Origin: Sphaeroforma arctica JP610
Taxonomy: Eukaryota > Opisthokonta > Ichthyosporea > Ichthyophonida
DNA: 36,108 nt
Direction: 5' to 3'
Assembly: GCF_001186125.1 (NCBI RefSeq)
Contig: NW_014040451.1
Span: 51,675 to 87,782 of the forward strand
The notes beneath the pieces are model-generated. The model was not told the DNA's origin and did no database searches. It worked only from the letters and a program-made list of their open reading frames with translations. Of the stretch, positions 28,978 through 36,108 are shown one piece after another. Position numbers and translations under genes: made by a program. Position 1 is the stretch's first letter; each line of letters starts with the position of its first letter.

Positions 28978-30486
28978 ATGAGCATCAAGAAAATAATTAA
29001 AATATTTCGCCGAGAAGGTTCGAAAGGAGGGTCAAGAGTGGAAGGAGAGCTTGTCAACGATGTTTCCGGAGATGAACTTGTAGAGGGGTCGTTAGAAAGT
29101 GCTATCACGGACAGTAGTGTACGCAAGGTACCCGACCAAACATTGCTCACGCTTAAAGTGCGTGATTTACATTTACCTGCAGAACCATGTTTACCCGCAT
29201 CTGAACATTTAGATAAAAACCAACCTCAGTCAAAATTTAGTAGGGACGTACCAGTACAACAACGCCAACAACAAGTAGCGTCTTTCCGCCGGAGCAGAGT
29301 ACTTACTTCCCTAACCACTAACCAATTCTCAAGCTTAGCAACTGAAGAGGATGGCTTACCTGCAGCATTTAGTCCAAGAGCCCGGCGCATGTCATGCCCA
29401 AGTGTATCTTCGCCTGAAGTTGGGCGTCTACATGCACCTACTAGTACTCTTTCAACAAAAAATAAGTTGCCGATAGTTCGACCCAGATCAATAATACGTC
29501 CTACGGCAAGGGCTTTGCCCACTCCGAGTTTAGCTCGACAACGAAGTCCTTCTCTCATAGCAGATGATTCAGATATACAGGCACATATGGAGCAATACAT
29601 ATCGGAGCCTCCCGTGTCCGATCGAAGTCCACCGCAATCGAAAGTCTTGGGCAACTCGTCAATTGACGAATTCAAACCACGCCGCTCGACCGGCAGGCGT
29701 CTGTCATGCCCAAATGTGGACGTTTCACACTTCTACAATCCCGATGTGCCGGCAGTTGAATCTCCGATTTTAAGTCCTTTGATCAAACACCGAGATGGGA
29801 TATCTAAAACACCTGGAATACCAATTTCACCGAGGTCTGGGGTAGCAAGAGCAAGGCCTCTCTTACTTACATCAATCGTTCACGATAGTACTATAGCTCC
29901 ACTGCAAACGACACGTACACAGGAGACAAAACGGAAGCCTCCTTCTACGTGGCGAAAGCTCTCGGAATATGGCCGTCGACCGACTTGTCCAATTAAATTT
30001 AGAAATATTGCTCGAAGAAACACATTTGCTCGAAGAAACACATCGATAGAGTCTGCTTTAAAAAAACGTACACACCTTATGGTCACTGAGCGCGGTGTAA
30101 CGGACAATCACAGCCCTGTGATTGGCAGCGTCGTATCATCGACACCCAAACCCCAACCTCAAGGGTATGACGATAAAGGTATTGACGATACTGATATATT
30201 TAGAAGAAAAGTGCATAAAAGACGGGTCAAGTTCCTCAATTCACATACGGTACATCATACATTCTGCGCTGATGAGTATGACCGCTCTAAGCCGCCACAA
30301 CGGGAGGAAGACATAGAGCCCATTATGACTGTATATCGTGAGTTGATGAAGTACAAGATCACCGAGATGGTAGTTCACCAAGACGCACTACAATACACCA
30401 ATCACCATTTGTCTCGTAGGGATGAGGCAGCCCACAACATTATGATGGGTACTATTCGGGCCATCATCAGTGAATTCACAGAGTAG
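28978..30486 (+). CDS. Putative protein phosphatase 1 docking phosphoprotein, 502 residues
   Basis: One uninterrupted frame. The start has A at -3 (GCAAAATGA), and an in-frame stop upstream at 28939 leaves no earlier Met. Residues 1 to about 400 are Ser/Pro/Arg-rich and look disordered. They hold three copies of R-R-x-[ST]-C-P (136-141, 240-245, 333-338) and a doubled ARRNT (near 346-357), all fitting the R-R-x-[ST] consensus of PKA-type kinases. The C-terminal 90 residues look structured. R-V-K-F at 416-419 is a canonical RVxF phosphatase 1 docking motif. It is followed by HTVHHTF, then EYDRS (433-437), then ELMKYKITEMVVHQD. From memory, RVxF, then T-[FY]-x-x-x-E-Y-D-R, then E-L-x-x-[FY]-K-x-x-E-M-x-V-H resembles the C-terminus of yeast Bni4-type Glc7-binding proteins. 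No enzyme domain or membrane segment is seen. Function is inferred, but the gene is likely real. Confidence 0.65.
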   Translation: MSIKKIIKIFRREGSKGGSRVEGELVNDVSGDELVEGSLESAITDSSVRKVPDQTLLTLKVRDLHLPAEPCLPASEHLDKNQPQSKFSRDVPVQQRQQQVASFRRSRVLTSLTTNQFSSLATEEDGLPAAFSPRARRMSCPSVSSPEVGRLHAPTSTLSTKNKLPIVRPRSIIRPTARALPTPSLARQRSPSLIADDSDIQAHMEQYISEPPVSDRSPPQSKVLGNSSIDEFKPRRSTGRRLSCPNVDVSHFYNPDVPAVESPILSPLIKHRDGISKTPGIPISPRSGVARARPLLLTSIVHDSTIAPLQTTRTQETKRKPPSTWRKLSEYGRRPTCPIKFRNIARRNTFARRNTSIESALKKRTHLMVTERGVTDNHSPVIGSVVSSTPKPQPQGYDDKGIDDTDIFRRKVHKRRVKFLNSHTVHHTFCADEYDRSKPPQREEDIEPIMTVYRELMKYKITEMVVHQDALQYTNHHLSRRDEAAHNIMMGTIRAIISEFTE

Positions 30487-31071
30487 GAGTACGATATAGA
30501 TAAGGATAAGAAAGAACGCCTAAGAATGATCGTGAGTTGATGAAGTACAAGATCACCGAGATGGTAGTTCACCAACATTCACTACAATACACCAATCACC
30601 ATTGGTACCGGAGGCAGCCCACAACATCATGGTGGGTACCATTCGGGCCATCATCAGGGAGTTCACAGAGTAGGAGTACGATATAGATAGGGATAAGAAG
30701 GAGTGCCCAAGAATGATCGTAAGTTGATGAAGTACAAGATCACCGAGATGGTAGTTCACTAAAACTCACTACAATAAACCAATCACCATCGGTACCGGCC
30801 ACAACATCATGATGGGTACCATTCGGGCCATCATCAGTGAGTTCACAGAGTAGGAGTATGATATAGATAATGATAAGAAGGAGCGCCTAAGAATGGTCGT
30901 GAACAAGATCACCGAGATGGTAGTTTTCCAAGACTCGCTACAATACATTAATCACCATCGGTCCCGGAGGCAGCCCACAACATCATGGTAGGTACCATTC
31001 GGGCCATCATCAATGAGTTCACAGAGTAGGAGTACGATATAGATAAGGATAAGAAGGAGCGCCTAAGAATG
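30337..31071 (+). repeat. Tandem repeat of the gene's 3' end, four units
   Basis: Units start at 30337, 30531, 30718 and 30898, with lengths of about 194, 187, 180 and 174 bases. The first unit is the last 50 codons of the 502-residue gene plus about 44 bases after its stop, and the other three are non-coding copies downstream. All keep GAGATGGTAGTT, CCATTCGGGCCATCATCA-like sequence and GAGTAGGAGTA. The units are about 85-93% alike by eye, so the duplications are fairly recent. The transcript's 3' untranslated region may include them. Confidence 0.9.
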
Positions 31072-31904
31072 CGAAATTGCAAATGTTCCGTATTCACGAA
31101 CACTGCGGTAGCACGCATTCAGAATAATCCAATGTAAGCTTTAGCGCTCTCCCAACACGACATTGGACATCTGCAAGACCGCTCACCAGGAAAGCCAAGG
31201 TGTAGTAGAGGGTTATCTTGTTTGAAATCAGGGAAGTAGTGCTGAGATACTGAATAGTGAAAACATGCACTAGCGCACAGCCAAATTAATATGCACACGA
31301 CTGGTGTTCTCGGCCCAAGGGTTGTTATTATTATAAAATCGTCTTGACCGATAAACACATATTTGGCTTGACGGAGATCTCGGGATAGAAAAATCAACAA
31401 GGTTAGTAGAGTCAAACCTTCCAATTGAAATGAATCTCTGATCAGAAGGTAATAAAATAAAATTCACTGCTAGTTTCGTAACGTTGCTATATGATTACAG
31501 GAGAGTCCTCTATCTTTCACAAACCAAGAGTGGATTTATTCAGGAAGTACGTAGCCCTTCACCTAATCTTGTAAAATCACCGTGAAGGCTGGACACTTGC
31601 TCTATGACTACGAGAAAATAAGAGTTTTACGATTAACTAATTATGTCAATCTCTGTTACAGCAGGATGAAACAGGTCTGTTGACAAAGCCAACCGCAGCC
31701 ACCATACCATTGATCTCGCCTCAGTGGAATACTCGTGGGATTTTTTTTTGCGTCGGCGTTCATGTCTTGATGAAAATCACATCTTTTGTGTATATCTAAA
31801 TCTAGAAGGCCATGTCTGCCACGATTCTATATGATTATCAAAGCAATCCACTAGGGAAACTACTTGAAGTGCGCCTGCACTAGGTACACGCTTCGATCAG
31901 AATC
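31072..31904. other. Interval between convergent host genes
   Basis: Short frames only. The minus-strand frame at 31119-31424 is not supported by any family. A possible polyadenylation signal for the minus-strand gene (AATAAA on the minus strand) lies near 31537-31542, about 365 bases after its stop. A T9 run lies near 31741-31749. No RNA gene was recognised. Confidence 0.45.
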
Positions 31905-32149
31905 CTACTTGGCTTCTGCAGACCCCGGGGGCGTTAAAGTCTCGTCATCTTCGCTATCAAGTTCAGCATCCCTCTCCCAGGGTGGTACATCATCGAAGCT
32001 CCACTCCTTTATCTCATCTCTTCTGCTCACCATTTCCTCGACCGTACATCCGAAAGGATAGTGCACATGCGTCAGATATAGACCTTCAGGTTTGGCCGTC
32101 ACGTACTTGTAGCGACTACGATCCTTTGCATCGAGAACCTTCCGAAGAT
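31905..32149 (-). CDS. PUSL1-type last exon: [10 protein letters not shown] and acidic tail
   Basis: Acceptor TTTCTCCACAG. AT completes the Asp codon, then [10 protein letters not shown] and [13 protein letters not shown] close the TruA fold. About 45 further residues (W-S-F-D-D, then E-L-D-S-E-D-D-E) form an acidic tail ending at the stop at 31905-31907. Confidence 0.92.
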
Positions 32150-35100
32150 CTGTGGAGAAATTCACGAAACAAAAAGCTATATCATTGCATACATAGCCAC
32201 AGTGTGTAACTCATTGTAATGGGGTTCCAGCAACGCCTTGAACACACAAGAGGCTTGAAACTACTTTTACAGATCGGCGCATCTGTAACATTGTGAATAC
32301 CCACAAAACAGCTACACAAACAATTATGTGTGTCGGACACACATATAGCAGACTTAGCGAACCGCAAAGGAGGCTTATCTCACCGACATCAATACATATG
32401 TAAATTCATGAACTACTCTAGCAAGTGATATAGTCCAAGTCTCATCAGTACACAATAATACACTGCCTCTATAGCCTCAACGATTGGAACACGCATGTTC
32501 GCATTGTAGTTACCTGCAGCAGACCATCGGTCCGACCCCACCATCACAAGTGCACCCACAATATTCCGGACCTGCCGGTATAAGAAACCCTTGGCGTATA
32601 TGGTGATGTGTGCCATTTCTCCGTCACTGCCAGGTAGCGGTAGTACGGACATGAGCTACGAAAGGCTATTTCTGATCTGCAACCAGAAATGCTTCTGGCT
32701 ACCCTAAAGGTTCGAACAGGTTCTTGGGGTTATACATATTCAGACTCTTATCAGACTCTAATATAACAACCCATCAAACTGGAATCTGCCTTATCAGATT
32801 AATAAAAAACCCATCAAACTTGAATCTGCACTCATCGGGCTCGGATCAGATTCTGAGCCCTAACCCACGTGGCTACTCTGGTATGCAAAATCTGCCTTTT
32901 GGGATTGAATGTGAACCTGTGTTTACATGACCACTGCAGAACTGCAAATGCACTTTGTAATCAATAGGTACGACATGAACGAGACGGAGATGACCATGAC
33001 ATAGGATATTCTGCGCGATATGCTTGGCAATATCAACTACCAATGAAAACAGATAAAAGAATAAACTGAAGGTCAAGGCTTCATCACACGAGAGGAATGG
33101 GAAAAGGTCTAGATGTCAGTCCATAGATCAAAGCCACACAGACACATCTGTCCCTGCATTGCTACTCACTTATTTCTGAGGCCTAACTACCATTTTCAGA
33201 TTGTGCACACACCAGCCCGGTTTAACGCGGGATGCAACCGCTTGTCATATCACTTGCTGCAGATTTCGGATTTTTCAAGTGTTAACTGTGATTTGTGGAT
33301 TTCAATATTATTTGAGAAACAAATTCTATACGGATACTCAGACACTTGGATACCACCAAATATACATACGGGAATGGGCAAGCAGCTCACCTTATGCTGC
33401 TAAACTCGGTCTGCTCACGAGTGACAGACAAACTGTACACTGTGCGCACAGGCTGGCTCGCCTGACAGCCGGACGCTCGGAACGACGAGAAGTCATGCGT
33501 TCCAACTAATATTTGCGCCGCATCCTGTGAGGTGATGCATTCGTGAAGTGTGAATAGGGGTTTGTGTTATGGTAGAGCTGTTGGATTTATGCTTGATGGG
33601 CACATGTCGATATACGAGTATGTATACTATGGAAGCAAAGGATGCGTAATCTTGCGCGTATAAAATGTGTGATCACCCATGAGATTTAGAAGTCATCGAT
33701 CGATGTCTATGTTTATATCGATGCCGCACACAGGTCTACCAGATATGTTGTGCGCCAGCTATGCACAATATACTAATAGAAAGTTTATCACCCAAAGACT
33801 CGTATATATGGTTTCCTTAGTCTTTTTTGAGTCAACCCCATGATACGACAAAACACAGTATAGACATGAAGCCAATTATATTGAATCGCCCAGGTACAAC
33901 GTAATGATTGTTCCTACGCTGGATACAGTGACCAGTGGCTCGGATGCGTACCCCGAGTCCTGTAAAGGATGCTTTAGGAAGCAAGCGCGAGTTCAACCGT
34001 GAAGGTCCCGCACAGCGCTCAGGATATGCACACCTAGCCCTGAACGGACGGGTGTGACATGCGAGCGGGAATCACATGATCAGAAGTGATGGTAAACAAC
34101 TAATCACATACGTTTATGGTTTCTATCTGAGCGCCATCACAGCACAATATACGGAACAGGACCCGCACACTTATAATCAATGATATACAACACTAGACAT
34201 ACGTTCATGGCTTCTATGTTGAGCGAGAGGTTTTTCGGAACGTCAGCCACAGCTGCGCGTCCCTCATCAAATGCACTGCGGTGGGTGCTATTGTGCATCA
34301 GCCTATACGTGTATGTTCGTCCGGTAGCCATAAATCTGGAGACATGGAGGACCGAGTCTATTTAATACATATCCATAAGTATGTGTGCTGCTATTTTTCA
34401 GTCGATAGGGCTATGTTCGACCGGCACTTATGAACTTGATAATGCAAACCCAATAGTTACGTGTGATCACCTAATGATGCTGTATCAGATTGTGAGGGGA
34501 GGAAGGACTGGCCATGAGCGCTATATATGTCGTACGCATAGATAGAGCGAGGTTTGCCAAATAATGAAAGCAACTACTATTATGAGAAATGCACCGAAAT
34601 ATGCGAATGTAACATTTATTAAAACATAAGGTAGACTGCGAAATCACCACTAAGCACATTGAGACTCAAAGAATATTTGATTTGGCGTGATAAGGCACGA
34701 TGTGATACACAATCCATACATATATCAAAATAAATAATATTTTGTAAATATCATATGTGCGTGTGTGCGTTTACGCGCCACTTACCGACAATTAAATGTT
34801 GGGTGTACCTCCAAACACCCTCGTATCCGCACTTCCGTGATCGGTATGAAGTGGTTGAGTGCATCTCTGACTTTGTACGGCTGCAGGAACTATTCGTGAG
34901 CAAATAAAGATCATTGCAACAATCAGTGTCACGTGCTGTATCCAGTTTTATTATGAAATAAAGCAATAATTCGATAAACTGGTAATTACTAGTCTCAAAC
35001 TCTTACAAGTAGAACTGCGTGAACTCGAATAGAAATCTATCAGATATATATCGAGTCTTTGTATTTGTAACCTCATGTTGCAAATAGCCGGATATACTCA

Positions 35101-35592
35101 TAGTTTATCAGCAGAATCGCGCACCAGTATGCTCCCCACCACCAAAGTTCATAGTAACAACCAAGATATGATGCAAATCTTACAAGGAAGTATTTGGCTG
35201 GCTTGCGTGCGTGGTGAATTTGAACTAACCTCTCCATTTCTTCGAACTGGTGTATCACAATGCATGGTGTTCATCAGGCCGTGCACACCCGTGTCTGTGC
35301 GTGAGGAGATCCATGTTTTGATGGGCGCCTGGTACAGCTTCTGCAGCGCTTCCTGAGAGAAATGTCGAACAATACGTAACTCATAAGACTTTATTGTCTT
35401 GTAACGCGGTCGCGGGTCAAGCTAATAAAGCCACTGCATCAGTATTAATTGGCAACGCGAACTTGGGACACTCGTGCGGCAGAAATCATGTATATGTGTC
35501 TATATACAGTGTGCATCGAGGACGAACAGATATATACCTCAATGTAATTCTGCACAGCGGGAGGCTTCACATTCTGCGTTCGGGCGACACCG
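31905..35592 (-). CDS. PUSL1/TruA-type tRNA pseudouridine synthase, spliced
   Basis: Seven exons on the minus strand, all joined by GT-AG introns with matching phase: 35538-35592, 35230-35352, 34786-34880, 34203-34335, 33391-33524, 32514-32626, 31905-32149 (stop). They give about 298 residues plus an unplaced N-terminus, against about 303 for human PUSL1. TruA-family enzymes turn uridine into pseudouridine in tRNA. The catalytic Asp is in [12 protein letters not shown], which matches human PUSL1 almost exactly. Other family blocks follow in order: GRTYTYRL (conserved Tyr), [26 protein letters not shown], and [13 protein letters not shown]. An acidic C-terminal tail ends the protein. In animals PUSL1 is mitochondrial; location here is unknown because the N-terminus is incomplete. 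All key residues are present, so it looks functional. It converges with the 28978 gene. Confidence 0.9.
32514..32626 (-). CDS. PUSL1-type exon: [11 protein letters not shown]
   Basis: Acceptor TACCTGGCAG supplies the T that completes AGT; donor GTAACT. The product reads [20 protein letters not shown], then [17 protein letters not shown], the signature near the end of the TruA fold. Ends after one base (G) of an Asp codon. Confidence 0.9.
33391..33524 (-). CDS. PUSL1-type exon: GTHDFSSF
   Basis: Acceptor CACCTCACAG; donor GTGAGC. The product reads [19 protein letters not shown], then PVRTV, close to PUSL1 EAAQHLLGTHDFSAF...PVRTL. Ends at phase 2 (AG). Confidence 0.92.
34203..34335 (-). CDS. 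PUSL1-type exon: conserved RTYTYRL
   Basis: Acceptor CATGTCTCCAG; donor GTATGT. Opens (R)[12 protein letters not shown], the TruA block with the conserved Tyr, and ends NIEAMN at phase 0. Confidence 0.9.
34786..34880 (-). CDS. PUSL1-type exon: ALN...I segment
   Basis: Acceptor GTTCCTGCAG; donor GTAAGT, a perfect consensus. The product reads [20 protein letters not shown], then EVHPTFNC, aligned with the A-L-N...I-R-V...F-H-A-R segment of PUSL1. It ends after two bases of an Arg codon (CG), completed by A in the next exon. Confidence 0.85.
35230..35352 (-). CDS. PUSL1-type exon: catalytic Asp
   Basis: Acceptor TTTCTCTCAG; donor GTTAGT. Exactly 41 codons, starting [10 protein letters not shown], with the catalytic motif [11 protein letters not shown] and then N-T-M-H-C-D-T. 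Plus-strand frames here are antisense shadows. Confidence 0.9.
35538..35592 (-). CDS. PUSL1-type exon: N-terminal GVA...VQNYIE
   Basis: Acceptor ATCAAAG before 35592; donor GTATATA at 35537. Eighteen codons read [18 protein letters not shown], matching the G-V-A...V-Q-N-Y-L-E segment of PUSL1. Enters with one base completing a codon and leaves at phase 0. Confidence 0.8.
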
Positions 35593-35797
35593 CTTTGATG
35601 TGAGCATTTCAATTTGAAAGCGAGTTGATCAGTTCACAATACGATGAAGAGGTGGGTGCGGCAGAGTCACGACTTCACAGTGGCATTTGATTTCGAAAAG
35701 ACAATATGTAGTGGATAGCACACGTGGTTATGGTGAAGTAATAAACATGTGATGTATGTGATAAGACGAACAGGAATGATCTCAGTTCCCATATACA

Positions 35798-35867
35798 TTG
35801 CATCACTGGAAATAACAAAGACAACATGGAACCTTGACTTTAACCAATTTGTTCCTGCGTTCTCCAC
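35798..35867 (-). CDS. Tentative upstream exon of the PUSL1-type gene
   Basis: Minus-strand frame SRFHVVFVISSDA ends before a GTATAT donor at 35796-35795. Joined to the next exon (35592) it would preserve phase and give S-D-A-I-G-V-A, comparable to T-D-F-N-G-V-A of PUSL1, with RFHVVF like RYLVYF. The expected Y-x-G-T pattern is weak and no in-frame ATG lies in this exon, so a further 5' exon would be needed. The right boundary is arbitrary. Intron length would be 205 bases. Confidence 0.35.
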
Positions 35868-36108
35868 AAACTCACAATCGCAGCTTTACGGAAATTAAAG
35901 TTTTAGACAATCTTTTAGAAGTGTGGTTTTCAAAGAGGTGGATAAGGAAAGATAGGATTGTATTTATAGTTAGCGATATATTCTGACTGCACGGTGCTAT
36001 ATGAATGTATCAAACTATGAACTTGAACTGAACGAACAACCGATATACATAAATACATAAATATATATAAATATACATACTTGTACACACACACATATAT
36101 AATATATA
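35868..36108. other. Right edge, AT-rich
   Basis: No gene recognised. It could contain the missing first exon or promoter of the PUSL1-type gene. The last 70 bases are a TA/CA microsatellite-like stretch. Confidence 0.4.

Noticed and set aside
29226-29675. Minus-strand frames within 28938-30107
   Set aside because: Shadows of the 502-residue plus-strand gene. They have no motifs, and that gene is clearly the coding one.
30337-31071. CRISPR-like or satellite array
   Set aside because: Units are 174-194 bases without spacers and derive from the adjacent gene's 3' end, so this is a local tandem duplication.
31119-31424. Minus-strand frame with QAKYVFIGQDDF, resembling the TruA H-D-F block
   Set aside because: The true GTHDFSSF block is in the exon at 33391-33524 with correct splice phases, and this frame lies beyond the gene's stop and in the wrong order.
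31661-31800. Possible plus-strand exon after a TCTCTGTTACAG acceptor-like site
   Set aside because: About 43 open codons without any family match, no upstream exon found, and it runs into a T9 tract. Too weak to call.
34471-34659. Minus-strand frame with FHYLANL, considered as the PUSL1 F-H-A-R exon
   Set aside because: The GTAAGT donor at 34785 and exact phase join C-[Arg]-F-M-A-T-G-R-T-Y fit far better, leaving this region intronic.
35075-35356. Plus-strand frame of 93 codons
   Set aside because: It is antisense to the catalytic exon (35230-35352) of the PUSL1-type gene and has no family features.

Overview
This is eukaryotic nuclear DNA. It holds spliced GT-AG introns, Ty3/gypsy and Ty1/copia retrotransposon remains, and host genes set far apart in AT-rich DNA. 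There are no operons or bacterial signals. The one gene recognised with confidence, a PUSL1-type pseudouridine synthase, occurs widely, so it does not name the organism. A unicellular opisthokont relative with a repeat-rich genome is a plausible guess but unproven. A run of 20 N (18750-18769) shows that this is a scaffolded draft assembly.

Layout. (1) About 1-6.1 kb: a broken plus-strand Ty3/gypsy element with gag, protease, RT, RNase H, a DIRS-like methyltransferase-like segment, integrase, a chromodomain, a polypurine tract and a 3' LTR. Its 5' LTR is outside the window. (2) About 6.1-9.96 kb: the minus-strand gag-protease-integrase half of a decayed Ty1/copia element. (3) About 10.0-26.3 kb: three minus-strand Ty3/gypsy elements (A, B, C), related but clearly different, head to tail and apparently sharing single LTRs between neighbours (LTR1-A-LTR2-B-LTR3-C). 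All are broken, and B is the best preserved. (4) 26.3-28.9 kb: AT-rich non-coding DNA with a foldback-like inverted repeat and a TATA box. (5) 28978-30486: a 502-residue intronless plus-strand gene, probably encoding a phosphoprotein that docks protein phosphatase 1. The 3' end of this gene is repeated four times in tandem. (6) 31905 to at least 35592: a minus-strand PUSL1-type gene split into at least seven exons.

The two host genes converge on the interval around 31.1-31.9 kb and show no sign of acting together. The most notable observations are: a Dam-methyltransferase-like segment, known to me from DIRS elements, between RNase H and integrase in all four Ty3/gypsy elements; the shared-LTR tandem array with one chimeric LTR; the fourfold tandem copy of the phosphatase-docking gene's 3' end; and the complete exon structure of the PUSL1-type gene, whose splice phases agree at every junction. 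I found no convincing evidence of a wholly new system.
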